Positions 9,872 through 18,823 of a stretch of 64,000 nt of DNA are shown piece by piece. The translations under genes were made by a program, and so were the position numbers. Under the pieces are notes generated by a model. It was not told the origin of the DNA and did no database searches. It saw only the letters and a program-made list of their open reading frames with translations. The stretch comes from Myroides guanonis (lineage in GTDB: Bacteria > Bacteroidota > Bacteroidia > Flavobacteriales > Flavobacteriaceae). The stretch lies in contig NZ_FORU01000013.1 of NCBI RefSeq assembly GCF_900114085.1, forward strand, positions 43,924 to 107,923. Direction: 5' to 3'. Within the stretch, counting starts at the first letter, position 1. The number at the start of each line of letters is the position of its first letter.

Positions 9872-11260
9872 TTAAATACCTGCTATCACTTTAATTTCCT
9901 CAATAATTCGAGAAGCTAATCCGTCTGCATCATCTTGTGTCGGTGCTTCAGTATAAATTCTTATTATAGGTTCTGTATTTGATTTCCTAAGATGTACCCA
10001 TGATGTAGCGAAATCTATTTTAACGCCATCAATAGTAGATATATCTTGATTACTGTAGTTTTCTGCCATTTGTTCTAATAGCATATCTACATTTATCTTA
10101 GGAGTTAATTCAATTTTATTCTTACTCATATAATACTGAGGATATGAAGCTTTTAACTCTGCTACTGTCTTTTCTTGATTCGCCAAATAAGTCAAGAATA
10201 AAGCAACTCCAACAAGTGAATCTCTTCCATAATGTAGTTCAGGATATATAATACCTCCATTTCCTTCACCACCAATTATAGCATGATTTTTCTTCATTAG
10301 TTCAACTACATTTACTTCTCCTACAGCTGAAGCAGCATAATGCCCTCCATGTTTTTCTGTAATATCTCTCAATGCTCTCGAAGAAGATAAATTGGAAACT
10401 GTATTTCCAGGTGTTTTACTTAAAACATAGTCTGCACACGCCACGAGAGTATACTCCTCTCCAAACATTTCTCCATCATTCGATATAAATGCCAAGCGAT
10501 CGACATCTGGATCTACAACAATTCCAAAGTCAGCATTCTCTTTAGGAACCAATTCACAAATAGCACCTAAATGCTCTTTTAGAGGCTCAGGATTATGAGG
10601 AAAGTCCCCATTAGGTTCACAATATAGCTCTACAACCTCAACACCCATTTTTCTTAGTAAATTCGGTATTATAATACCTCCCGAAGAATTTACACCATCA
10701 ACTACTACTTTAAAATTCTTTTTCTTCACTGCTTCTACATCCACCAACGGCAAATCCAACACCTTATCGATGTGTATATCCATATAATCATCTCTATGTA
10801 TTATTGTTCCCAAAGAATCTACATCCGCAAAATCAAATGCTTCTGCTTCTGCTAATTCTAAAATTTGGGCACCATCGTCTCCACTTAAGAATTCTCCCTT
10901 CTCGTTTAGTAACTTTAATGCATTCCACTGTTTGGGATTATGTGATGCAGTCAAAATTATCCCTCCATCAGCTTTCTCCAATGGCACTGCTACTTCAACA
11001 GTAGGAGTTGTAGACAAACCTAAATCTACTACATTAATTCCCAACCCAACTAATGTTTGTACTACCAAGTTATGAATCATCGGTCCTGATATCCTTGCAT
11101 CTCGCCCTATCACAACCGTTAATTCTTTGTTTATATTACTGTTCTTTAAAAAGGTTCCGTAAGCTGATGCAAATTTAACTGCATCTACTGGAGTTAGGTT
11201 ATCTCCTACTTTTCCTCCAATGGTACCACGGATTCCTGATATAGATTTTATTAAAGTCAT
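9872..11260 (-). CDS. glmM: Phosphoglucosamine mutase (phosphohexomutase family)
   Basis: A 462-residue alpha-D-phosphohexomutase. It has the active-site loop TASHNP (104-109) with phospho-acceptor Ser106, the Mg loop DPDVDR, the sugar-specificity loop GGEGNGG and the C-terminal phosphate loop RKSNTEPIIR. GlmM turns glucosamine-6-phosphate into glucosamine-1-phosphate for peptidoglycan and LPS. The GEGNGG form is the one I associate with Bacteroidota GlmM. A phosphomannomutase role is the main alternative. It converges on the pirin gene and has a good upstream promoter (11291-11322). Confidence 0.85.
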   Translation of the reverse strand: MTLIKSISGIRGTIGGKVGDNLTPVDAVKFASAYGTFLKNSNINKELTVVIGRDARISGPMIHNLVVQTLVGLGINVVDLGLSTTPTVEVAVPLEKADGGIILTASHNPKQWNALKLLNEKGEFLSGDDGAQILELAEAEAFDFADVDSLGTIIHRDDYMDIHIDKVLDLPLVDVEAVKKKNFKVVVDGVNSSGGIIIPNLLRKMGVEVVELYCEPNGDFPHNPEPLKEHLGAICELVPKENADFGIVVDPDVDRLAFISNDGEMFGEEYTLVACADYVLSKTPGNTVSNLSSSRALRDITEKHGGHYAASAVGEVNVVELMKKNHAIIGGEGNGGIIYPELHYGRDSLVGVALFLTYLANQEKTVAELKASYPQYYMSKNKIELTPKINVDMLLEQMAENYSNQDISTIDGVKIDFATSWVHLRKSNTEPIIRIYTEAPTQDDADGLASRIIEEIKVIAGI

Positions 11261-11290
11261 ACTTTTAGTTTTTGCAATTCTTTATTCCAA

Positions 11291-11322
11291 CAAATATAAC
11301 AATTGATAAAGGTTTTTAACAA
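11291..11322 (-). promoter_or_regulatory. Putative glmM promoter
   Basis: On the minus strand TTG (11322-11320), 21 bases, then TATATTTG (11298-11291), about 30 bases before the glmM ATG. Both boxes and the spacing fit the Bacteroidota housekeeping promoter. Confidence 0.65.
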
Positions 11323-11362
11323 TACACTGCAAAAAAATCATTTTAATGTTTTACTTTGTAGT

Positions 11363-11953
11363 ATGAATTTTTTAGCCCACATCTATTTGTCAGGAAATGA
11401 CTCATCTTTACAAATTGGTAATTTTATTGCCGATAGGGTAAGGGGTAGGTTATATCTTGATTTTTCTCTCGGAATTCAAAATGGTATTTTATTACATAGA
11501 GAAATTGATTCTTATACTGATTTTCATCCGGTTTTCAGGGAGAGCAAAAAAAAATTAGTTCCTAGATACAACCATTATTCTGGTGTATTAGTAGATATGT
11601 TTTACGATCATTTTTTGGCAAAAAACTGGAAGATGTACTCAGACCAATCTCTTGAAGAATATGTTCGTGATTTCTATCTATTGTTAGAAAGTAATTATGA
11701 GGTTTTACCTAAGGCTATACAAAACATGATGCCTACAATGACCATGGAAAATTGGTTAGTCAAATATCGTAGCATAGATGGACTAGGCTATATTTTGAAA
11801 CAAATGGACTCTAGAACAGATTATAGCTCGAAAATGCAATTCGCAACGGAAGAACTTGAAATGTACTATGAAGACTTCCAAGCCGAATTCACTTTTTTCT
11901 TTGAAGAAATCCAACTACACTTGAAATCCTTTAAAGAGTTGAAGGGTTATTAA
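11363..11953 (+). CDS. Acyl carrier protein phosphodiesterase-like protein (AcpH family)
   Basis: The protein begins MNFLAHIYLSG, the usual start of the AcpH family, so the ATG at 11363 is preferred over an upstream in-frame TTG at 11303. It is then 196 residues. Conserved parts are GNFIADRVRG, the HREIDSYTD segment and the VLVDMFYDHFLA helix; these His/Asp residues form the metal site of this HD-like fold. The family removes 4'-phosphopantetheine from holo-ACP. Activity of Bacteroidota members is not generally proven. Monocistronic, divergent from glmM. Confidence 0.82.
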   Translation: MNFLAHIYLSGNDSSLQIGNFIADRVRGRLYLDFSLGIQNGILLHREIDSYTDFHPVFRESKKKLVPRYNHYSGVLVDMFYDHFLAKNWKMYSDQSLEEYVRDFYLLLESNYEVLPKAIQNMMPTMTMENWLVKYRSIDGLGYILKQMDSRTDYSSKMQFATEELEMYYEDFQAEFTFFFEEIQLHLKSFKELKGY

Positions 11954-12130
11954 ACTATTTTATGTAGCTTTTTGACAATCTCTATTTATATTAATGCTTT
12001 TTCCATTTTATTACGGTTCAAACATAGCGATAAAAAATACTTATAAGTACTATAATCACAGAAAAACATAATTCAATTTTTGTGATGTAAATAAACTTGT
12101 CACTCTAGCTTTTTCAAGTAATTTTACACT

Positions 12131-13945
12131 ATGAAATCGACATCAAAAAAACATATTAAAACTTCTCTAATCAAAGCCTTTAACTATATAGAGGGTTTTG
12201 TTTTTTTCTTAAAATCGATACTTTCTGATAGACAATTCATCTACCTATCTTGTGTTATTGTTGGAGCTTCATCTGCTCTGGCTGTAACTTTATTGAAATA
12301 TTTTGCACATTCTGTTTTTGAATTTGTTAGCTATATTGACAATATTTTTCACTTACCATACAGTAATAGTATACTGCCGATTATTGGAATATTTCTGACC
12401 GTGTTTATCGTAAAACGCTTTCTTGGAGGAAATATAGAAAAGGGGACTTCTCAAATTATGATTGCTGTTGCTAAGCGTTCAGGAATGATGCCCAAAAAGC
12501 AAATGTATGCACAAATTATAACAAGTTCTTTGACGGTTGGTATGGGAGGTTCTGCAGGTTTAGAATCCCCTATTGCTATCACAGGTGCAGCTTTTGGGTC
12601 AAATTATGCACAGAATTACAAATTAAGTTATAAAGACCGTACACTTCTTTTAGCTTGCGGAGTTGCAGCTGGGATTTCTGCGGCCTTTAATGCACCAATT
12701 GCTGGAGTTCTATTTGCTATCGAAGTTATATTAGCTGACTTAAGTGTAACTGCTTTTATACCAATCATGATTTCTTCTGCCACCGGATCAATTGTTTCTA
12801 ATCTTATCATCAAAGAAAACATATTACTTGCTTTTAAACAGGAATTATTATTTGATATCGGCAATACCCCCTACTATGTTATTTTAGGAATCACAACTGG
12901 ATTAGTATCTGTATATCATGCACGTATGTTTCGGAGAGTGGAGCACTATTTTGACAAATTCAAAAACAAAGTTTATACTAAAGCTGCCATTGGTGCTTCA
13001 TTACTCGCCCTATTAATTTTCTTCTTCCCTACATTATTTGGAGAAGGATATGAGAGTATTAAGGTGTTATCTAGTGAATCTCCAGAGAAAATATTAGAGA
13101 ACACCTTGTTGTCTAGCTATAGTTCAAGTAGTTGGGTTTTATTGTTTTTTGTAGGAATCACAATGATGGTTAAAGTATTTGCAACAGGTTTGACCCTAGG
13201 AAGTGGAGGTAACGGAGGTAATTTTGCTCCTTCTCTTTTCGTTGGCTCCTATTTGGGTTTTGTATTATCAAAATTCATTAATCTAATTGGTTTTAAGGAA
13301 CTTCCTATTAGCAATTTCACTGTTGTCGGTATGGCTGGTGTATTGAGCGGGCTTTTTCACGCACCACTAACTGCAATATTTCTGATTGCTGAAATTACTG
13401 GAGGTTATGGTCTAATGGTACCTCTATTAATAGTATCATCTATTAGTTTTGGTATTTCAAAAAACATGGAAAAGCACTCTATGGATATTAAGAACATTGC
13501 TGAAACAGGAATGGTATTTACCTCAGATAAGGACAAAAACATTTTAACCACTATACTTCCACATCAACTTATTAAACAAGACATTAAAGTTTTAAATTTA
13601 AATAACTCTACTGAAGATTGTGTAAACATCTTTAGCCAAACGAATCAACTATTTATTCCTGTCTTAGACGAAGAGAATCACATCATAGGAATCATCAACA
13701 TGAACACAGTGAGACCTATTATATTCAGTCCTTTTCAAACTCGTTTTACACCACTTAAAGATCTTATTGAAAGACCATTAATTGTGTCCTATTCCGACAG
13801 TACCGAAATAATTATTGAAACAATTGAAAGCAATAAAGTAGATTACGTTCTAGTACAAAAAGACAAGAAATATTTTGGATATCTAGAAAAAAGCGATCTA
13901 CTTGAGGCCTACAGAATAAGCCTAAAACAAATGAGAATTGAATAA
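12131..13945 (+). CDS. ClC-type chloride channel/transporter with C-terminal CBS pair
   Basis: 604 residues: a short N-terminal tail, a ClC membrane domain (about 35-460) and a CBS-domain region (about 475-600). Pore motifs are visible: GTSQI (105-109, GSGIP position), GLESP (143-147, GREGP position) with the gating Glu145 kept, FNAPIAGVLFAIE (186-198) and GNFAP (363-367, GIFAP position). The residue matching the inner proton glutamate of the E. coli exchanger (Glu203) appears to be Val199, as in many ClC channels. The CBS pair may sense nucleotides. Monocistronic with its own terminator. Confidence 0.9.
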   Translation: MKSTSKKHIKTSLIKAFNYIEGFVFFLKSILSDRQFIYLSCVIVGASSALAVTLLKYFAHSVFEFVSYIDNIFHLPYSNSILPIIGIFLTVFIVKRFLGGNIEKGTSQIMIAVAKRSGMMPKKQMYAQIITSSLTVGMGGSAGLESPIAITGAAFGSNYAQNYKLSYKDRTLLLACGVAAGISAAFNAPIAGVLFAIEVILADLSVTAFIPIMISSATGSIVSNLIIKENILLAFKQELLFDIGNTPYYVILGITTGLVSVYHARMFRRVEHYFDKFKNKVYTKAAIGASLLALLIFFFPTLFGEGYESIKVLSSESPEKILENTLLSSYSSSSWVLLFFVGITMMVKVFATGLTLGSGGNGGNFAPSLFVGSYLGFVLSKFINLIGFKELPISNFTVVGMAGVLSGLFHAPLTAIFLIAEITGGYGLMVPLLIVSSISFGISKNMEKHSMDIKNIAETGMVFTSDKDKNILTTILPHQLIKQDIKVLNLNNSTEDCVNIFSQTNQLFIPVLDEENHIIGIINMNTVRPIIFSPFQTRFTPLKDLIERPLIVSYSDSTEIIIETIESNKVDYVLVQKDKKYFGYLEKSDLLEAYRISLKQMRIE

Positions 13946-13950
13946 AAAAA

Positions 13951-13980
13951 AAGCTACCTTTGGAAAGGTAGCTTTTCTTT
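13951..13980 (+). terminator. Terminator of the ClC gene
   Basis: An 11-bp stem, AAGCTACCTTT (13951-13961) and AAAGGTAGCTT (13964-13974), loop GG, followed by a T-rich run. It starts six bases after the stop codon. Confidence 0.88.
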
Positions 13981-14367
13981 TTCATAGCAACTCTATGTTT
14001 TTCGTATTGGACAGAACAACAAAACAACAAAACCAAATTCTATTCTTGAGTAGCCATCTCTAAATAGTTTAAAATTTAATCCCATCACAATCTCGAAACA
14101 CAAAGATGTTTTTTACTCTTTATTTGAAGACAAATGTAACACAAATTCCAATATTTCCTATAGCCAAGACTGCATTTTAACATCAATTATCGTTTAGCGA
14201 TACCCCTTGTTAAATATCCATTTTCCAAAGTTCTCTTCTACTGTATTTTGAAATACATTAATCTTTTGTTATTAGTTTTTGTTTAAATATTTTTTTAAAA
14301 TAAAATCCTTAGTTTTGTTATACATCTCGCTTAAGAGCCCTAAAATACATTAATTTTTAACATTACT
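13981..14367. other. Intergenic region upstream of cysE
   Basis: About 390 bases without a gene. It holds a TAGTTTTG element at 14310-14317, 50 bases before the cysE ATG, that is a likely promoter element, and a small stem TATCG/CGATA near 14190-14205. I see no riboswitch fold that I recognise. Confidence 0.5.
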
Positions 14368-15195
14368 ATGACAAATCAATTCTTCAATAAATTACTTGAA
14401 AACAATTTAGGTAGCGATATATATTTCGACAAGAAAAGAATTGAAAAATTTACTGATAACCTTTTTCACTTCCTATTTCAATTAGAGGATCGCAAATATC
14501 ACTCTAAAGAAGCATTACAAATTAGAATCGACCAATTCAAGAATGAATTGACAGCTCTTCTATTCAATATTAATAAGGATGCTGATTACACTAAAAGTGT
14601 TGTAGATTCTTTTTTTGATTCTTTGCCGAAAATTTATTTTAGTCTATTAGATGACGCACAATGCATATTAGATAATGACCCTGCCGCGACTTGTCTTCAA
14701 GAAATTTTTATATCATATCCTGGTTTCTATGCTATTTCTATTTATCGTTTTGCCCATCAATTACATCAACAAAAAGTCAAACTGATTCCAAGAATATGGA
14801 CGGAATATGGTCATAGTAAAACTGGAATAGATATACACCCTGCAGCTGTAATTGGTAATTCCTTTTTTATCGACCACGGAACAGGTATTGTTATAGGCGA
14901 AACATGTATCATTGGAAAAAATGTAAAACTATATCAGGGTGTCACATTAGGTGCTATTTCAGTAGCCAAAGAAAAAGCAAATACGAAAAGACATCCTACA
15001 ATTGAAGATGATGTTGTTATTTATGCTGGTGCAACAATTCTTGGAGGAGAAACCATTATAGGAGAAAATAGTGTCATTGGAGGAAATGTATGGATTACTA
15101 AAAGCGTAATTGCAAACTCAATCATATACAGTAAAAGTAAAGCTTACTCAAAGAACCAAGATACCGTTCCCACTCCAATTAACTTTATTATTTAA
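14368..15195 (+). CDS. cysE: Serine O-acetyltransferase
   Basis: 275 residues. The N-terminal helical SAT domain (about 1-140) leads into a left-handed beta-helix of hexapeptide repeats (about 150-260). DIHP (155-158) and DHGTG (169-173) supply the Asp155/His170 pair that activates serine. It makes O-acetylserine from serine and acetyl-CoA, the substrate of the next gene 11 bases downstream. The longer N-terminal helical part and the end resemble the EpsC/SAT type of Bacteroidota. The two genes form one unit ended by the terminator at 16161-16207. Confidence 0.93.
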   Translation: MTNQFFNKLLENNLGSDIYFDKKRIEKFTDNLFHFLFQLEDRKYHSKEALQIRIDQFKNELTALLFNINKDADYTKSVVDSFFDSLPKIYFSLLDDAQCILDNDPAATCLQEIFISYPGFYAISIYRFAHQLHQQKVKLIPRIWTEYGHSKTGIDIHPAAVIGNSFFIDHGTGIVIGETCIIGKNVKLYQGVTLGAISVAKEKANTKRHPTIEDDVVIYAGATILGGETIIGENSVIGGNVWITKSVIANSIIYSKSKAYSKNQDTVPTPINFII

Positions 15196-15206
15196 ATATT
15201 TATATT

Positions 15207-16142
15207 ATGAAAGTCAATTCTATATTAGAAACCATTGGAAATACTCCACATGTCAAAATAAATAAACTCTTTCCAAATAATTCAAACGTTTGGATTAAAG
15301 TAGAGCGCCAAAATCCTGGCGGTAGTTTAAAAGACCGTATTGCTCTAGCAATGATAGAAGATGCTGAAAAAGCTGGTATAATAAATAAAGACACCACTAT
15401 AATTGAACCTACATCAGGTAATACTGGTGTCGGTTTAGCAATGGTATGCGCTGTAAAGGGCTACAATCTAATTCTAGTTATGCCAGAGTCAATGAGTATT
15501 GAAAGAAGAAAACTAATGGCTGCCTATGGAGCGAAATTCATCCTTACTCCAAAAGAATTAGGAACAGCTGGAGCTGTAAAGAAAGCCACGCAACTCGTTG
15601 AAGAGACTCCTAATTCATGGATGCCAAATCAATTTGAAAACAAGTCAAACCCTAATATTCATGCTACAACTACTGCTCAAGAGATTTTAAAAGATTTCCC
15701 CCAAGGAATTGACTACTTAATTACCGGAGTGGGAACTGGAGGACACATTACTGGAATTGCATCTGTTTTAAAACAAAAGTTTCCAAATCTGAAAGTATAT
15801 GCTGTAGAACCAAAACTTTCTGCTGTTTTAAGTGGAGACAAAGCTGGACCACATCCTTTACAAGGAATTGGGGCTGGATTCATTCCAGAGATTGTAAATC
15901 CAGAACTATTCGATGGAATCATCACTATCGAAAAAGAAGAGGCTTACGCTTATACCATGAGAATTGCAAGAGAAGAAGGAATCCTTGCTGGGATTTCAAC
16001 AGGAGCTTCCTTAGCTGCTGTTGCTAAAATTCTACCAAGCATAAATGCTGAAGCAAAAATCTTAACTTTCAATTACGACACTGGGGAACGATACTGGTCA
16101 GTAGATGATTTATTTGATGAAAGCCAAGCTATCATAAAATAG
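15207..16142 (+). CDS. cysM: Cysteine synthase (O-acetylserine sulfhydrylase, PLP-dependent)
   Basis: 311 residues of the beta-family PLP fold. PGGSLKDR (37-44) holds the PLP lysine Lys42, EPTSGNTG (67-74) binds the substrate carboxylate, GTGGH binds the PLP phosphate and GISTGAS closes the site near the end. It makes cysteine from O-acetylserine and sulfide. The sequence between cysK and cysM types is not decided by eye; the symbol follows its length and the SLKDR motif. Coupled to cysE by an 11-base gap. Confidence 0.9.
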   Translation: MKVNSILETIGNTPHVKINKLFPNNSNVWIKVERQNPGGSLKDRIALAMIEDAEKAGIINKDTTIIEPTSGNTGVGLAMVCAVKGYNLILVMPESMSIERRKLMAAYGAKFILTPKELGTAGAVKKATQLVEETPNSWMPNQFENKSNPNIHATTTAQEILKDFPQGIDYLITGVGTGGHITGIASVLKQKFPNLKVYAVEPKLSAVLSGDKAGPHPLQGIGAGFIPEIVNPELFDGIITIEKEEAYAYTMRIAREEGILAGISTGASLAAVAKILPSINAEAKILTFNYDTGERYWSVDDLFDESQAIIK

Positions 16143-16160
16143 GTAAATACAAATCTCAAA

Positions 16161-16207
16161 AAAGTCCTCTCTATTCTTATAGGTGTAAGAATAGAGAGGA
16201 CTTTTTT
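16161..16207 (+). terminator. Terminator of the cysE-cysM unit
   Basis: A near-perfect 19-bp stem (16161-16179 with 16186-16204), six-base loop TAGGTG and a T-run. It lies 19 bases after the stop. Confidence 0.93.
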
Positions 16208-16250
16208 AAATAAAATAATTAATTAGTCTAAGGAACCCTAATCAAAGTCT

Positions 16251-16258
16251 TATTTTTG
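16251..16258 (+). promoter_or_regulatory. Putative -7 element of the acid phosphatase gene
   Basis: TATTTTTG, 22 bases before the ATG at 16281. No clear -33 box. Confidence 0.5.
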
Positions 16259-16280
16259 CAGTATATAAAAAAGAAAAATA

Positions 16281-17093
16281 ATGAAAAAAACTATTCTTAC
16301 AGTTGGATTAGTTTCCACATTACTTGTAGGTTGCTCAACAAACAAGATAAACCAATCGTCTTCTAAAACACCGTACTCAAACATTGAATTAAATGGAAAA
16401 TTGTATGCAGCAATTTTTCAACAAAGTACAGCTGAATACCAAGCATTATGTATTCAAGCTTTTAATATAGCTACTTTGCAATTAGATTTATTGTTAAAAG
16501 AAAATCATTCAAGACCCTTAGCAATTGTTACAGATATAGACGAAACTTTCTTAGACAACTCTCCTTATGCTGTACAGATGGCAAGAGAGGGTAAAGTTTT
16601 TGATGAAGCTACGTGGAATTCATGGACATCAAAAGGCAATGCAATACCATTGGCAGGAAGTCTTGATTTTTTTAATTATGCTGCTTCTAGAGGTGTTGAT
16701 ATTTTTTACATTACGAATCGAAGTCAGAATGATAAACAAGGGACTTTAGAAAATTTGAAAAGATATAATTTTCCTTTTGCCGATAAAACACATGTTATAG
16801 TTAGAGATATTGAATCGAGCAAAGAAACTCGAAGACAAAAACTTAGCGAAACTCATGAAATAGCTATGCTATTAGGTGATAATCTTTCTGATTTTTCTGT
16901 TGTATTTGATAAGAAAACTATGGTGGAACGTGTGGAAAACGTTCATAAAAACGCAAGTCTATTTGGTAAGAAATTTATAATACTTCCCAACACAGGGTAT
17001 GGAGATTGGGAATCAGCAATTCTTGATTACAAAAGAGATTGGTCTTCTACTCAAAAAGACTCTATCTATAACAGTAAACTAAAAGGTTTCTAA
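16281..17093 (+). CDS. 5'-nucleotidase/acid phosphatase lipoprotein, e(P4) family
   Basis: 270 residues. A lipoprotein signal ends at Cys18 (LLVGC). The HAD class C phosphatase signature DIDET (85-89) gives nucleophile Asp85 and acid Asp87; YITNR holds the second motif and LLGDNLSDF the acidic motif. The family is an outer-membrane, Mg-dependent phosphomonoesterase that releases phosphate from nucleotides such as NMN, important for cofactor scavenging in Haemophilus. Monocistronic. No NAD transport genes nearby. Confidence 0.9.
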   Translation: MKKTILTVGLVSTLLVGCSTNKINQSSSKTPYSNIELNGKLYAAIFQQSTAEYQALCIQAFNIATLQLDLLLKENHSRPLAIVTDIDETFLDNSPYAVQMAREGKVFDEATWNSWTSKGNAIPLAGSLDFFNYAASRGVDIFYITNRSQNDKQGTLENLKRYNFPFADKTHVIVRDIESSKETRRQKLSETHEIAMLLGDNLSDFSVVFDKKTMVERVENVHKNASLFGKKFIILPNTGYGDWESAILDYKRDWSSTQKDSIYNSKLKGF

Positions 17094-17131
17094 GGTATTG
17101 TAATACTTAACATTGTTTAATACAAAAGTAG

Positions 17132-17139
17132 TATCTTTG
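17132..17139 (+). promoter_or_regulatory. Putative -7 element of the small lipoprotein gene
   Basis: TATCTTTG, 29 bases before the ATG at 17169, with a TTG at 17113-17115 16 bases upstream, one short of the usual spacing range. Confidence 0.55.
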
Positions 17140-17168
17140 CAAAAATAATTTTCAATAACTTTATTTCA

Positions 17169-17597
17169 ATGAAAAAATACATTTTAATTACCGCTTTAGT
17201 CCTGATGGGAGCTTTAACTTCTTGTAGTAGTGATGATAATAAAGATACAGCAGCTGCTTATGAAGGAACTTGGATAGCTGATGATTTATCATATAAATTT
17301 GGAGAAAACACAATGAATCATAAATTCATTGAAATGCCAGGAGATGATTATGCTGTTTATGACAATGATAAATTAGTTCTTACAGCAGATACTGCTACAC
17401 TTTATGAATATAAAAAATCTATAGGTAGCGAAACTATTCTAAAAGCGAGTGTCAAGGATAATGTTATTTCTTTTGAAGATAGTGACTATCCTGCAAGAAC
17501 TATCATTGGTGTACAAAACAATAGACTTACTGTTGTTTATGATATTACTATGAGAGGCTTTACACTTCCTGTGACCGTTATTTATAACAAAAAATAA
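17169..17597 (+). CDS. Small lipoprotein of unknown function
   Basis: 142 residues with a lipoprotein signal peptide and lipidated Cys19 (LTSC), then an Asp/Ser-rich linker (SSDDNKDTAA). The mature part reads as a small beta-barrel with GTWIADD at its start and repeated short strands, like lipocalin-like or DUF-type Bacteroidota lipoproteins. I do not recognise a named family. It has its own promoter-like element and terminator, so it is transcribed alone. Confidence 0.8.
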   Translation: MKKYILITALVLMGALTSCSSDDNKDTAAAYEGTWIADDLSYKFGENTMNHKFIEMPGDDYAVYDNDKLVLTADTATLYEYKKSIGSETILKASVKDNVISFEDSDYPARTIIGVQNNRLTVVYDITMRGFTLPVTVIYNKK

Positions 17598-17616
17598 GAA
17601 TTATTTTCAGTTAAAT

Positions 17617-17645
17617 AAAAAACCTCTTCTTTAGAGGTTTTTTCA
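17617..17645. terminator. Terminator between the small lipoprotein gene and the lytTR operon
   Basis: Stem AACCTCT (17621-17627) and AGAGGTT (17633-17639), loop TCTTT, flanked by an A-run and a T-run, so usable on both strands. Confidence 0.85.
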
Positions 17646-17690
17646 TTTAACCTCAATTCCAACTAGTTACTGGATTTTTAAAATAAAAGA

Positions 17691-18446
17691 TTACTCAATC
17701 CATCTTTTAAAATCATTTACACGTTCCCTACTCACCAACCACTCTTCAGTTGTATTCATATTCTGTAATATCAACTTTAATCGCGAATTACTATAAACCA
17801 TAATTTCTTTCACCTCCGGCAATGAAATTATATGTTTTCTACTGATTCTAAAGAAATACTTAAGATCTATACAGTCTTCCAATTGTTCTAATGAAAAATC
17901 TATTAAATAGTCTCTATTGTCTTTTGTTCTAATATAAGTTGACTTGTTCTCACTAAAAAAACCGACTATTTCCTTCAAAGTTATAACCTTAATTTGATTA
18001 CCTATTTTGATAGTAAATCTTTCTTTATACTCCTTCCGATTTCCTTGCATAAACGACTTAAATACTTGAAGTTGCTCTGAAAAATCAAAAAAAGAAGCAC
18101 GTTGATCCATAAATTTCTGAATAGCATGATTCAACTCTTGGTCTTGTATCGGCTTTAAAATATAATCAATACTATTCAATTTGAAAGCCCGTAGGGCATA
18201 TTCATCGTATGCCGTAGTAAAAATTATAGGACTCTTCACCTCCACTTGCTCAAATATTTCAAATGAAAGCCCATCCGATAATTGAATATCTAAAAAAACT
18301 AATTCCGGAGCTTCATTATTCTGAAACCATAGTATAGATTCTTCTACTGAAGATAAACGCACTAATACTTCATATCCTAGCTTATTTATTTTTCGCTCTA
18401 ATAACCTTGCCGCAGGTTTCTCGTCTTCAACAATAACAATCCTCAT
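17691..18446 (-). CDS. LytTR-family response regulator
   Basis: 251 residues. The receiver domain (1-120) has acidic Glu7/Asp8, phospho-acceptor Asp53 (FLDIQ), a Thr near 77-78 and Lys98 (KPI). A LytTR DNA-binding domain fills about 145-251 (IGNQIKVITLKEIVGFFSEN, RISRKHIISL). It is the last gene of a four-gene operon and starts at the same base where the 2TM gene ends. It should take phosphate from the LytS-type kinase upstream. Target genes are unknown. Confidence 0.93.
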   Translation of the reverse strand: MRIVIVEDEKPAARLLERKINKLGYEVLVRLSSVEESILWFQNNEAPELVFLDIQLSDGLSFEIFEQVEVKSPIIFTTAYDEYALRAFKLNSIDYILKPIQDQELNHAIQKFMDQRASFFDFSEQLQVFKSFMQGNRKEYKERFTIKIGNQIKVITLKEIVGFFSENKSTYIRTKDNRDYLIDFSLEQLEDCIDLKYFFRISRKHIISLPEVKEIMVYSNSRLKLILQNMNTTEEWLVSRERVNDFKRWIE

Positions 18447-18823
18447 TACTTATATAAATTAGATTTACTAATAGTTTCTAAGTATTTATTTTCCGTTGAC
18501 TGATTGTATTTGTCATAATATCTCTTGACCAAATTTCTTTGCCAAATTTTTAATAATGGTAACCTATCAGCGTAATACAACGCAAATTGAACTAACAAAC
18601 AAAAAGTCCAAACAAGAGGTACTTCATAGATGGAAATAAAATTTCCGAAGTGCACATTCTCTAAATTCAAATAGTAAATAAACAAATACGCTCCATTAAA
18701 CAATAAATAAAACAACACTTTATAATACAATCTACGCAAGCGTCTAATGCGATAAATTGCATATTCGTTTTGTGCTTCTACTAATTTTGAAGTTGGGATT
18801 AAATATTCCATAACTAACTCCAT
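18446..18823 (-). CDS. 2TM domain protein
   Basis: 125 residues. A basic amphipathic N-terminal helix (about 12-35) precedes two membrane spans (about 37-55 and 68-85), then a WQRNLVKRYYDKY cytoplasmic segment. This is the 2TM domain often found beside or fused to LytS kinases in Bacteroidota. Its start overlaps the kinase gene by 10 bases; a second ATG at 18811 would avoid the overlap. It matches the fused domain at the end of the kinase in layout (hydrophobic pair plus W..R segment), suggesting it pairs with or tunes the kinase. Confidence 0.85.
   Translation of the reverse strand: MELVMEYLIPTSKLVEAQNEYAIYRIRRLRRLYYKVLFYLLFNGAYLFIYYLNLENVHFGNFISIYEVPLVWTFCLLVQFALYYADRLPLLKIWQRNLVKRYYDKYNQSTENKYLETISKSNLYK

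Noticed and set aside
12628..12864. Minus-strand frames inside ClC and 13812-14036
   Set aside because: Opposite the well-conserved ClC frame and its terminator; no family signature.
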